Assembly (NCBI RefSeq): GCF_001942335.1
Contig: NZ_MKKH01000010.1
Location: forward strand, 18,444 to 82,443
Direction: 5' to 3'
DNA length: 64,000 nt
From: Cellulosimicrobium sp. CUA-896
Lineage (GTDB): Bacteria > Actinomycetota > Actinomycetes > Actinomycetales > Cellulomonadaceae
The position numbers and the translations under genes are program-made. Positions 27,965 to 36,528 of the stretch are shown here, one piece after another; within the stretch, counting starts at the first letter, position 1, and the number at the start of each line of letters is the position of its first letter. The notes beneath the pieces are model-generated. The model saw only the letters and a list, made by a program, of their open reading frames with translations, did no database searches and was not told the DNA's origin.

Positions 27965-28914
27965 GTGGCGAAGCAGCGCGAGCGCGGGTGGCCGCCCGAC
28001 CCGGAGCCGCTGCCGTCCCGGTGGTGGACAACCACACGCACCTCGACTCGATCGCGGACGTCCTGCGGGACGGCGATCCCGTCCCGACGGTGGCGGAGCA
28101 CCTCGCGCGCGCGGCCGCGGTCGGCGTGGACCGCGTGGTCCAGGTGGGGTGCGACCTGCCGGCCGTGCGGTGGACGGACGCCCTGCTGCGCGGTGACGCC
28201 GCGGCCTGGGGAGGGCGTCCGGACGACGCCGCGGTGGGCCGGCTGCTCGGTGCGGTCGCGATCCACCCGAACGAGGCCGTCCTGCACGGCGGCGTGCGCG
28301 AGGTGGGTCCGGACGGGCTCGAGCCCGAGCCGCAGCCCCACCACGCGACGTCGCTCGACGACGCGGTCGTCGAGGTCGCGGCCGTCGCGCGTGCCGGCGA
28401 CCGGGTGCGCGCGATCGGGGAGACGGGCATGGACCTGTTCCGCACGGGACCGCGGGGCGCGGAGGTCCAGCGCGAGGCGTTCCGCGCGCACGTCGCGCTC
28501 GCCAAGGAGCTCGGGCTCGCCCTGCAGATCCACGACCGCGACGCGCACGCGGAGGTGCTCGACGTGCTCGCGCGCGACGGCGCGCCGGAGCGCACGGTCT
28601 TCCACTGCTACTCCGGCGACGCGGCGATGGCGCGCTTCTGCGCCGCGCAGGGCTGGTACCTGTCGTTCGCCGGCCCGGTGACGTTCCGGGCGAACGACGA
28701 GCTGCGCGCGGCGCTGCGCGAGGTCCCGCTCGGCCAGGTCCTCGTCGAGACCGACGCGCCCTACCTCACGCCGCACCCGTTCCGGGGCCGTCCCAACGCG
28801 CCGTACGTGCTGCCGGCGACCGTGCGCGCGGTCGCCGAGGCGACCGGCACGCCGCTCGACGTCGTGTGCGCGCGCGTCGCCGCGACGTCGGTCGAGGTCT
28901 ACGGGCCGTGGTGA
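27965..28914 (+). CDS. tatD: TatD-family metal-dependent hydrolase, frameshifted near start
   Basis: About 316 residues. TatD proteins are metal-dependent nucleases of the amidohydrolase fold. The start GTG, giving AKQRERGWPPDPEPLP, is the typical actinobacterial N-terminus. The rest (VPVVDNHTHLDS) continues in another frame after the loss of one C near 28010. Metal ligands are in NHTHLD, in GETGMDLFRTG, at the His of LQIHDRDAH and FHCYSGD, and in the final VETDAPYLTPHPFRG. The gene begins 2 bases after metG and is probably in its operon. Confidence 0.93.
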
Positions 28915-28941
28915 ATTCCGTCCGGGGGACGGCTGGGTGGT

Positions 28942-28970
28942 TTCGTCCGGGATCGCCGTTCCGCTACGGT
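28942..28970 (+). promoter_or_regulatory. Promoter of rpf-like gene 2
   Basis: TTCGTC (28942-28947), 17 bases, TACGGT (28965-28970). It has the same -10 and spacing as the promoters of the two other rpf-like genes but lacks their GATAACG spacer element. The leader is about 85 bases. Confidence 0.5.
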
Positions 28971-29061
28971 CAGGTCCGTGCGCCGCAGGTCGGCGCCGAC
29001 CTCGACGTCGTGCCCGGTGCTTCCCGGGCGCCGATCCGCCCGCTCAGGAGGGACGACACGC

Positions 29062-30227
29062 GTGCTCGCACCTGACGGGACGAGGCGTCGCCGCGCGCTG
29101 CGGCTCGTGGCCCAGGGGGTCGTCGTCGTCGGGATCGTGGGGACGACCGGCGCCTTCGCGACGCTGCACAAGAGCGTCACGCTGGACCTCGACGGCGAGC
29201 TGCACGACGTGTCCGCCTACGGCCGCACGGTGGCGGAGGTGCTCGACTACCAGGACGTGGCCGTCGCGCCGCAGGACCTCGTCGAGCCGGGTCTCGCGGA
29301 GGCCGCGCACGACGGCGGCACGATCCTGGTCCGCACGAGCCGCGAGCTCGTCGTGGAGATCGACGGCCAGGAGCAGACCGTCGCGACGACGGCGCGGACG
29401 GTCGGGGAGCTCCTCGCGTCCCTGGGCCCGCGCGCCGAGGGTGCCGTGACGGACGTGTCGCGCTCCGCGACGCTCGGGCGCGAGCCGGTCCGTGTCTCCA
29501 CGCTCAAGACGGTGCACGTCGCGGTGGACGGTGCGGTGCTGCCCATCACGACGTCGGAGTCGACGGTCCGCGGCGTGCTGCAGGCCGCGGGGATCGTCCT
29601 CGGCGAGGAGGACCACACCTCCGTGCCGCTCGACGCCGCGGCGGTCGACGAGATGCTCGTCCTCGTGAGCCGTGCGGCGGCGACGTCGGCGACGGTCACC
29701 GAGGTGCTGCCGTTCGCGACCCAGGAGGTCGAGGACCCGAACCTGCCGGAGGGCCACCGCGTCGTCACGCAGACGGGTCGTGTCGGGGAGGCCGTCACGA
29801 CGTACGCGGTGCAGACGCTCGGCGGCGCGGAGGTGTCCCGCACGGTCCTGACGCGCACGGTGACGGCGGAGCCGCGCGACGAGATCATCACGATCGGCAC
29901 GATGGACGTGTCGGTCTCCGTGGACCCCGGCTCGGCGCGCGCCGTCGGGCGTTCCCTCGCCGCCCAGCGCGGCTGGGGCGACGACCAGTTCGCGTGCCTC
30001 GACAAGCTGTGGACGAAGGAGTCCAACTGGCGCGTGGACGCGGACAACCCGTCGTCGAGCGCGTACGGGATCCCGCAGGCGCTGCCGGGCTCGAAGATGG
30101 CGAGCGCCGGGGCCGACTGGCGCACGAACCCGGCCACGCAGATCACATGGGGCCTCGGGTACATCGAGGGCCGCTACGGCACGCCGTGCTCGGCGTGGTC
30201 GCACTCGGTGGCCAAGGCTGGTACTGA
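29062..30227 (+). CDS. Rpf-like peptidoglycan hydrolase 2 (DUF348, G5, lytic transglycosylase), frameshifted at end
   Basis: About 388 residues. A signal-anchor helix (LVAQGVVVVGIVGTTGAF) precedes DUF348-like units (KSVTLDLDGELHDV, RELVVEIDGQEQTV and KTVHVAVDGAVLPI), a G5 domain (EVLPFATQEVEDPNLPEG to RDEIITIGT) and the same catalytic domain as gene 1 (ACLDKLWTKESNWRV, E320). The natural C-terminus should be SVAKGWY; one G is missing at 30214-30217 so the literal frame runs on. AGGAGGG precedes the GTG start. Position after metG-tatD and before rsmA-ispE corresponds to rpfB in many actinobacteria, although the Rpf-type domain is on gene 3. Confidence 0.9.
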
Positions 30228-30248
30228 CCGCGCCACGTCCCGGCGTGC

Positions 30249-30656
30249 TCAGCGCGGCCCGCGGTCGAGCATCTCGAGGTAGTGGGGGTTCTCCATGATC
30301 CCCAGCACGTTGCCGAACGGGTCGACGACCGCCGCGGTGACGAACCCCTCACCGTTCCCGCGCTCCACGACGCCCTCGTACTCGGTCGCGCCGAGGTGGA
30401 GCAACCGGGCGAAGGTTGCGCGGACGTCGTCGACGTGCCAGTTCACGATCGCCCCGCCCGGGGCGTCCGGCTGCGGGTGCGGTGAGTACGCCCGGGCGAT
30501 GATCCCGAGCTCGTCCAGGCGGTCCCCGATGCGGAACTCCACGTAGCCGCCCGGGACCGCGTAGTACGGCTCGACGCCCAGCACCCTCGCGTACCAGGCC
30601 GCGGCGGCGTCCAGGTCGTCGGCCCACAGGTTCAGCGTCGCCATCCCTCGCAGCAT
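30249..30656 (-). CDS. VOC-family (glyoxalase-like) protein
   Basis: A 135-residue vicinal-oxygen-chelate fold. Two beta-alpha-beta-beta-beta modules are visible (ATLNLWADDLDAAAAWYARV and VNWHVDDVRATFARLLHLG), and VVDPFGNVLGIMENPHY is the usual end. Substrate unknown: dioxygenase, isomerase or antibiotic-binding roles occur. Start at the outer ATG, preceded by GAGAGGG. It is divergent from the WYL regulator gene, a frequent pairing in which the regulator controls the VOC gene. Confidence 0.88.
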   Translation of the reverse strand: MLRGMATLNLWADDLDAAAAWYARVLGVEPYYAVPGGYVEFRIGDRLDELGIIARAYSPHPQPDAPGGAIVNWHVDDVRATFARLLHLGATEYEGVVERGNGEGFVTAAVVDPFGNVLGIMENPHYLEMLDRGPR

Positions 30657-30780
30657 GGTCGTCCCTCTCGTCCTCGGTCGGCCGGCGGGGCGGTGTCCCG
30701 GCGGCGGGCCCCCCGGCGGGGCCGTCTCCTCGACGGTACGAGCCGTCGCGGAACGTGCGGTTCCGCATGGCCGGCGACGG

Positions 30781-31824
30781 GTGAAGACTGAGACGGTGCT
30801 CGACACCTCGGTCCGCTTGCTGCGGCTGCTCGCCCTGCTGCCGACGCGCGCGGCGTGGTCGGGGCCCGAGCTCGCGGACCGCCTCGGCGTGACGACGCGC
30901 ACGGTCCGCAACGACGTCGAACGCCTGCGGCTCCTGGGCTACCAGGTGCTGTCGGCGCCCGGTGCCGCCGGCGGGTACCGGCTGGGCGCCGGGTCCGCGC
31001 TGCCGCCCCTCCTCCTCGACGACGACGAGGCGACGGCCGTCGCCCTGTCGCTGCGGGCGGCGACCGGCGGGACGGTGGCCGGGGCCGAGGAGGCATCGCT
31101 GCGCGCCCTCACGAAGCTCGACGCCGTGCTGCCCGCGCGGCTGCGCGCCCGCGCGGACGCCCTGCGGACGGCGGTGGTGAGCGTCCCCGCCGGTGGCCCG
31201 TCCGTCGACCCGCAGGCCCTCGCCGACGTGGCGACGGCCGTGCGGGACCGGCGAGGCCTCCGGCTGGAGTACCGCACGCACGACGGACGGACGGACGTGC
31301 GCACCGTGGAGCCGCACCGTCTCGTCCACGTCGGGCGCCGGTGGTACCTGCTCGCGTTCGACACCGGCCGCGACGACTGGCGCACCTTCCGGATGGACCG
31401 CCTGCGGCTGCGCACGCCCGGCGGGCCGCGGTTTGGCCCCCGCGAGGTCCCCGGTGGTGACGCGGTCGCCCACGTCCTGCGCGGCGTCGGCTCCGTGGCG
31501 TGGGAGCACCCCGCACGGGTGCGCCTGCACGCTCCTGCGGCCGCGATGGCTGCCCGCCTCACGCCCGCGGCCGGGGTGCTGACGGACGACGGCCCCGACG
31601 CGTGCGTCCTGGAGACGGGAGGGGCGTCGCTCGCGAACCTCGTGGGGTTCTTGCTCAGCCTGGAGGTGGAGCTCACCGTGCTCGACCCGCCCGCGCTGCG
31701 CGAGACCCTCGCGAGCGCGGGGGAGCGCGCAGCGCGGGCGTCACGCGCTGTGCGCGCTGGTGAAGAGGCGGTGGAGAACGCTACGACATTCACGTCGAAA
31801 AACGGACAGAACCTACTATCCTAG
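30781..31824 (+). CDS. HTH-WYL (YafY-type) transcriptional regulator
   Basis: A 347-residue regulator. The N-terminal HTH_11 is LLRLLALLPTRAAWSGPELA to GVTTRTVRNDVERLRLLGY; LLLDDDEATAVALSLRAATGG starts the linker. The WYL ligand-binding domain holds GLRLEYRTHDGR and GRRWYLLAFDTGRDDWRTF (the WYL motif reads WYL here). A WCX C-terminal extension follows. The start is GTG 30781, with a second GTG at 30796. It probably represses or activates the divergent VOC gene and itself. Confidence 0.88.
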   Translation: MKTETVLDTSVRLLRLLALLPTRAAWSGPELADRLGVTTRTVRNDVERLRLLGYQVLSAPGAAGGYRLGAGSALPPLLLDDDEATAVALSLRAATGGTVAGAEEASLRALTKLDAVLPARLRARADALRTAVVSVPAGGPSVDPQALADVATAVRDRRGLRLEYRTHDGRTDVRTVEPHRLVHVGRRWYLLAFDTGRDDWRTFRMDRLRLRTPGGPRFGPREVPGGDAVAHVLRGVGSVAWEHPARVRLHAPAAAMAARLTPAAGVLTDDGPDACVLETGGASLANLVGFLLSLEVELTVLDPPALRETLASAGERAARASRAVRAGEEAVENATTFTSKNGQNLLS

Positions 31825-31835
31825 CGCCGCCACGG

Positions 31836-31864
31836 TTGGTCTTCGATAACGGATCGGTTACGGT
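31836..31864 (+). promoter_or_regulatory. Promoter of rpf-like gene 3 with a conserved spacer element
   Basis: TTGGTC (31836-31841), 17 bases, TACGGT (31859-31864). The spacer contains GATAACGGATCGGTTAC, matching the rpf-like gene 1 promoter except at one base. The gene begins about 230 bases downstream. Confidence 0.6.
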
Positions 31865-32096
31865 CGAACGTCGCTGGTGCGCGAGCGGCGCCGTCGTGAG
31901 CCCTTCCCGGGGCCTCGTCGGTCCCGCGCCGCACGGGCGACGCGCCACCGTCGGGCCCTGGGGAAGGGGTGTCGAGGAGGCGCCGGCAGCCGGATCGGCC
32001 GCTCGAGACCCGTGACGTGCACCGCGGTGCGCGCCCGGGGAGGCGCACGTCGCCGTCGAGCACGCCGTGCCCGGGAATGACGACGACTGGACCCGA
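31865..32096 (+). other. Long leader of rpf-like gene 3
   Basis: About 230 bases. A long imperfect stem is possible between CCCTTCCCGGGGCC (near 31900) and GGGCCCTGGGGAAGGG (near 31955). Near the end, an 8-codon frame at 32077-32100 (MTTTGPE) stops on the GTGA that overlaps the chosen start. Confidence 0.45.
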
Positions 32097-33494
32097 GTGA
32101 AGAACCCCTTCCACCGGACCGCGCACGCGGCCGGCGCGCCCGAGGGCGCCGAGACCCAGAACCTCGACCTCACCGACCCCGCCGCCGAGGGCCCCGCCGG
32201 CCCCGCGGCCACCACGACGGCACGCCGCCGTCGCCGCTGGCCCCTCGTGGCCGGCTCCACCGCCGTCGTGCTCCTCGCGACGGGCGCCGTCGCGTACGGC
32301 AACGCGCGCAAGACCGTCGAGCTCGACGTCGACGGCCAGATCACCACCGTCACGACCTTCGCCGGCTCCGTCGAGGGCCTGCTCGAGGAGCAGGGCGTCG
32401 CGGTCGGCGAGCGCGACCAGGTCGTCCCCGACGCGGACGCCGCGCTGCGCGGCGGCTCCGACGTCGTCGTGCGGTACGGGCGCGAGGTGCCCGTGCAGGT
32501 CGACGGCTCGCAGACCTCCGTCTGGCTCACCGCGCTCGACGCGGAGGAGGCCCTGGACACCCTCGGCTCGCGGGGCAGCGACGTGCGCCTCGTCGCGTCG
32601 CGCTCGGGCGAGCGGGCCTCGCTGCCGATCCGTCTCGACGTGGACGGCCCCGTGCACGTGGTCGCCGACGGCGAGACGCAGGTCGCGCCCGACGGCAGCG
32701 TCGGCATCGACGCCATCCTCGAGCAGCAGGGCGTCGAGCTCGGCGAGCTCGACCGCGTGCACGTCGCGAAGAGCGACGCGGTCGCCGCCGCCCCCGCCTC
32801 CGCGGAGACGGCCGGCGACGAGACGGCCACGGCGGACGAGACCGCGGCCGGCGACGAGACGGCGACCGCGGACGACGAGGCCGAGGTCTCGCTCGTCGTG
32901 CAGCGCGTGAAGGTCGAGGAGGTGCCGACGACCGAGCCGGTGCCGTTCGAGACCGTCACCGAGGAGGACCCGAACCGCTTCGAGGACCTCGAGCAGGTCG
33001 TGAAGCAGGAGGGCGTCGAGGGCGTCCACACGACCGTCCACCGCGTCACGACGGTCGACGGCGTGGAGGAGTCCCGCGAGCTCGTCTCGGACGGCGTCAC
33101 CACCCCGCCCGTGTCGAAGATCCTCGTCCAGGGCACCAAGGAGCGACCCGAGCCCGAGCCCGAGCCGGAGCCCGCGGCGCAGCCGCGCGCCTCGTCGAGC
33201 GGCTCGTCCAGCGGCAGCTCGGCCGCGCCCGCCCCGGCGGACCTCGGCTCGGCGCCCCCCGGCGTGTGGGCCCAGCTCGCGCAGTGCGAGTCGGGCGGCA
33301 ACCCCGCGACGAACACGGGCAACGGCTACTACGGCCTGTACCAGTTCTCGCTGCCCACCTGGCAGGCGATGGGCGGCTCCGGTCTGCCGTCGGAGGCCTC
33401 GGCCGCCGAGCAGACGCAGCGCGCCCAGGCGCTCCAGGCCCAGTCGGGCTGGGGCCAGTGGCCCGCGTGCGCCCGCAAGCTCGGGCTGCTCTGA
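32097..33494 (+). CDS. rpfB: Resuscitation-promoting factor RpfB-like (DUF348 x3, G5, Rpf domain)
   Basis: A 465-residue protein. A basic tail and membrane helix ([21 protein letters not shown]) precede three DUF348 units ([25 protein letters not shown] and [10 protein letters not shown]). An acidic TAxET repeat insert ([20 protein letters not shown]) separates them from the G5 domain ([18 protein letters not shown] to [12 protein letters not shown]). A PEPEPEPE linker follows, then a true Rpf transglycosylase domain with [20 protein letters not shown] (catalytic E398), [13 protein letters not shown] and [14 protein letters not shown]. It acts on peptidoglycan to promote regrowth. It precedes rsmA-ispE, the standard rpfB position. 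Start GTG 32097; the in-frame GTG at 32067 is an alternative. Confidence 0.93.
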   Translation: MKNPFHRTAHAAGAPEGAETQNLDLTDPAAEGPAGPAATTTARRRRRWPLVAGSTAVVLLATGAVAYGNARKTVELDVDGQITTVTTFAGSVEGLLEEQGVAVGERDQVVPDADAALRGGSDVVVRYGREVPVQVDGSQTSVWLTALDAEEALDTLGSRGSDVRLVASRSGERASLPIRLDVDGPVHVVADGETQVAPDGSVGIDAILEQQGVELGELDRVHVAKSDAVAAAPASAETAGDETATADETAAGDETATADDEAEVSLVVQRVKVEEVPTTEPVPFETVTEEDPNRFEDLEQVVKQEGVEGVHTTVHRVTTVDGVEESRELVSDGVTTPPVSKILVQGTKERPEPEPEPEPAAQPRASSSGSSSGSSAAPAPADLGSAPPGVWAQLAQCESGGNPATNTGNGYYGLYQFSLPTWQAMGGSGLPSEASAAEQTQRAQALQAQSGWGQWPACARKLGLL

Positions 33495-33552
33495 GCGAGC
33501 CTCGAGGGGAGCGGCCGACCGAGCCGGTAGGCAGTCGGTAGGCTCTGCCCCC

Positions 33553-34452
33553 ATGAACGACACCAGAGGCGCCCTGCTGGGTCCGGCCGAGATTCGCGAC
33601 CTGGCAGGGCGCCTCGGCGTGCGCCCGACGAAGACGCTCGGCCAGAACTTCGTGCACGACGGCGGCACCGTGCGCAAGATCGTGCGCACCGCCGACGTGC
33701 AGCCCGGTGAGCGCGTCGTCGAGATCGGGCCCGGTCTCGGCTCCCTGACGCTCGGCCTGCTCGAGGCGGGGGCGAGCGTCGTCGCCGTCGAGATCGACCC
33801 CGTGCTCGCGGGCCGCCTCCCGACGACGGTCGCCGCGCACGTCCCGGACGTCGGCGACCGGCTCGAGGTCGTCGGCGCCGACGCGCTCGAGGTGACGTCG
33901 CTGCCGGGCGAGCCTCCCACCGCGCTCGTCGCGAACCTGCCCTACAACGTCGCGGTCCCGGTGCTGCTCACGTTCCTCGAGCGCTTCGACTCCCTGGAGC
34001 GCGTGCTCGTCATGGTCCAGGCCGAGGTCGCGGACCGGCTCGCCGCGCAGCCCGGCAGCCGCACGTACGGCGTGCCGTCCGTCAAGGCCGCCTGGTACGT
34101 CTCCGCGCGCCGCGCCGGCACGATCGGCCGCGCCGTGTTCTGGCCCGTGCCGAACGTCGACTCGGCGCTCGTCGCGCTGGAGCGGCGCGACCCGCCCGCG
34201 ACGACCGCGTCGCGCGAGCAGGTGTTCGCCGTCGTCGACGCGGCGTTCGCCCAGCGCCGCAAGATGCTGCGCTCCGCGCTCGCGGGCGTCGCCGGGTCGT
34301 CGACGGCGGCCGCCGCCGCGCTCGAGGCGGCCGGCGTGGACCCGCAGGCCCGGGGGGAGACGCTCGACGTCGCCGCCTTCGCCCGGATCGCCGAGCACCT
34401 GGACGTCTCCCCGCGCGCCCGCGGCGCGCGACCTGGCACAGTGGACGCGTGA
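33553..34452 (+). CDS. rsmA: 16S rRNA dimethyladenosine transferase RsmA (KsgA)
   Basis: A 299-residue SAM-dependent enzyme that dimethylates A1518 and A1519 of 16S rRNA late in 30S assembly. [20 protein letters not shown] is the N-terminal signature, [19 protein letters not shown] the SAM loop, [11 protein letters not shown] the acidic ribose-binding loop, and [15 protein letters not shown] the catalytic NLPY motif. [14 protein letters not shown] and [12 protein letters not shown] are also typical. TAGGCT lies 8 bases before the ATG (leaderless). The stop overlaps the ispE start (GTGA). Confidence 0.97.
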   Translation: MNDTRGALLGPAEIRDLAGRLGVRPTKTLGQNFVHDGGTVRKIVRTADVQPGERVVEIGPGLGSLTLGLLEAGASVVAVEIDPVLAGRLPTTVAAHVPDVGDRLEVVGADALEVTSLPGEPPTALVANLPYNVAVPVLLTFLERFDSLERVLVMVQAEVADRLAAQPGSRTYGVPSVKAAWYVSARRAGTIGRAVFWPVPNVDSALVALERRDPPATTASREQVFAVVDAAFAQRRKMLRSALAGVAGSSTAAAAALEAAGVDPQARGETLDVAAFARIAEHLDVSPRARGARPGTVDA

Positions 34453-35383
34453 GCTCCCACCTCGCCGCCGCGCCGGAGCCGTTCGTGCGGGTGCGGGCGC
34501 GGGCAAGGTCAACCTCTCGCTGCAGGTCGGGCCGCTGCAGGACGACGGCTACCACCCGCTCGTGACGATCTTCCAGGCCGTCGGGCTGAGCGAGGAGGTC
34601 ATCGCGCACCAGGTGCCGCCCGGCGCCGGGACCTCGCTGACGGTCGACGGGCTGCAGGCCGACGTCGTCCCCGCCGACGCGACGAACCTCGCGTGGCGCG
34701 CCGCCGAGGCGCTCGCCCGGCACGTCGGGATCGATCCCGACGTGCGCCTCCAGGTCGTCAAGGGCGTCCCCGTCGCGGGCGGCATGGCCGGCGGGTCCGC
34801 GGACGCCGCGGCGGCGCTCGTCGCGTGCGACACGCTCTGGGAGACCGGGCTGCCGCGCGCCGAGCTCGCGCGCCTCGCGTCCGGGCTGGGCGCCGACGTC
34901 GCGTTCGGCCTCGTGGGTCACACCGCCGTCGGCACGGGCCGCGGCGACGTGCTCACGCCCGCGATGACGCGGGGGGAGTTCCACTGGGTGTTCGCGGTGC
35001 AGGCGGAGGGGTTGTCCACGCCGGAGGTGTACCGGGCGTTCGACGAGACCGTCGGCGGCACCGAGCCGGAGCTCGGCGACGACACGGCGCTCATGCAGGC
35101 CCTGCGCGCCGGGGACGCCGTGGGGCTGGGCCGGGCGCTGCACAACGACCTCGAGGCGGCCGCGCTCGCGCTGCGCCCGGAGCTCGCGCGCACCCTCGCC
35201 GTCGCGCGCGAGGCGGACGCGCTCGGCGCGATCGTGTCCGGGTCGGGGCCGACCGTCGCCGCCCTCGCCCGCAGCCGTCAGCACGCGCTCGCGATCGCGG
35301 CCGCTTGGACCGCCGCCGACGCGTGCGACAGCGTGTGGTGCACGACGGCACCCGCGCCGGGCGCGCGCGTCGTCGCGCACTGA
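34449..35383 (+). CDS. ispE: 4-diphosphocytidyl-2-C-methyl-D-erythritol kinase IspE, frameshifted
   Basis: About 311 residues of a GHMP kinase in the MEP isoprenoid pathway, phosphorylating CDP-methylerythritol. The start GTG overlaps the rsmA stop. The first 17 codons ([16 protein letters not shown]) are in one frame and [19 protein letters not shown] in the next, because one C appears to be lost at about 34500 ([10 protein letters not shown] expected). The ATP loop is [18 protein letters not shown], and [21 protein letters not shown] and [12 protein letters not shown] are other GHMP motifs. The gene is essential in organisms relying on the MEP pathway, so a real frameshift is unlikely. Confidence 0.95.
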
Positions 35384-35390
35384 GCCCGGC

Positions 35391-35414
35391 CGCCTCGCGA
35401 GGCGCGACGTCGCG
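35391..35414. terminator. Two adjacent short palindromes between convergent genes
   Basis: CGCCTCGCGAGGCG (35391-35404) and CGCGACGTCGCG (35403-35414) are perfect palindromes that fill the 34-base gap between ispE and the esterase gene. They could act as a weak bidirectional terminator; the hairpins would be short. Confidence 0.3.
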
Positions 35415-35417
35415 CGG

Positions 35418-36470
35418 TCAGCGGCCCAGGTGCGTGCGCAGCCACGCGCGCTGGCGCGGGAAGCGGTACCCCTGCCCGCCCTCGTGGTCGTTGAAGCGGT
35501 AGACGTCGATCTCCCGCGTGCCGGGGACCCCGCCCGGACGGGCGCCGGGACGTCCTGACGCCCGAGCGCCCCAGGCGTCGTACGCGGCGTACACGGTCGA
35601 CGGCGGGCACGTCGCGTCCCGGAGCGCCACGGAGAAGAGCGCGGGCACGGTGGCCCGCCGCGCGAGCAGGGCGACGTCGACGTACGACAGCGTGCGGAAC
35701 ACCGTCTCCTCCGCGCCGCGGTGCACCGCGAGGTAGCGGCAGACCTCTCCGTACGGGTCCCGGTCGGTGAGGTCGACGGCGCGCCGGAAGTGCGAGAGGA
35801 ACGGGACGTCGGGCATGGCCGCCGCGACGTCGCCGACGAGGGCGGCGACCGCGATCGTGATGCCGCCGCCCTGGCTGATGCCGGTCACCGCGACACGGGC
35901 GGGGTCGATCCCGGGCAGCGAGCGGACGGCGTCGACGGCGCGCACGCCGTCGGTGTAGACGCGACGGTAGTAGTGGTCGTGCGGGTCCTCGATGCCGCGG
36001 GTGAGGAAACCGGGCGCCGCGGGCCCCGCGCCGACCGGGTCCGGGGTGCCGCCCCCGGTGCCCCAGCCGCTGCCCTGGCCGCGCGTGTCGACCACGAGGT
36101 GCGCGAACCCGGCGCTCGCCCACGTCAGGTGCTCGTGCGGCAGGCCGCGCCCGCCGCCGTACCCGAGGAACTCCACGACGGCGGGGAGTCGAGCCGCGTC
36201 GCCGGCGTCGGCCGCCCGGGCGGCTGCGGCCGGCCGCACGAGCCACGCCCGGACCGGGTGCCCGCCGAAGCCGGGGAACGTCACGTCGTCGACGTCGACG
36301 AGGTCGAGACCGGCGTCGACGCGCTCGAGGCGGACCGTCGCGGCCGGGTCACCGCCCGCCTCGCGCGACTCGGCGAGCGTCGACGCCCAGAACGCGTCGA
36401 GGTCGTCCGGCTCCTCGATCACGGGGGAGTAGGTCTCGAGCTCGGCGAGGGGCAGGTCGAACAGCGGCAC
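35418..36470 (-). CDS. Acetylxylan esterase (CE7) / cephalosporin-C deacetylase family
   Basis: A 350-residue alpha/beta-hydrolase of the AXE1 (CE7) family, which deacetylates xylo-oligosaccharides and related acetylated substrates in the cytoplasm. The N-terminus MPLFDLPLAELETYSPVIEE is typical. The triad is S199 in VTGISQGGGI, D285 in VALRDATCPPST and H329 in FNDHEGGQGY, and FLGYGGGRGLPHEHL and VVDTRGQGSGWG are CE7 motifs. The start is GTG with TAGGGT 6 bases upstream (leaderless). This suggests plant-polysaccharide use by the host organism. Confidence 0.95.
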   Translation of the reverse strand: MPLFDLPLAELETYSPVIEEPDDLDAFWASTLAESREAGGDPAATVRLERVDAGLDLVDVDDVTFPGFGGHPVRAWLVRPAAAARAADAGDAARLPAVVEFLGYGGGRGLPHEHLTWASAGFAHLVVDTRGQGSGWGTGGGTPDPVGAGPAAPGFLTRGIEDPHDHYYRRVYTDGVRAVDAVRSLPGIDPARVAVTGISQGGGITIAVAALVGDVAAAMPDVPFLSHFRRAVDLTDRDPYGEVCRYLAVHRGAEETVFRTLSYVDVALLARRATVPALFSVALRDATCPPSTVYAAYDAWGARASGRPGARPGGVPGTREIDVYRFNDHEGGQGYRFPRQRAWLRTHLGR

Positions 36471-36515
36471 GCCAGGACCCTACCGGCTCGTTTCCCGCCC
36501 ACGCCGGGCGACGCC

Positions 36516-36521
36516 TAGGCT
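36516..36521 (+). promoter_or_regulatory. -10 element of a leaderless transcript (ABC-F)
   Basis: TAGGCT lies 7 bases before the GTG start, so transcription should begin at or next to the start codon. On the opposite strand TAGGGT (36477-36482) sits 6 bases before the esterase start. Confidence 0.5.
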
Positions 36522-36528
36522 CGACGGC

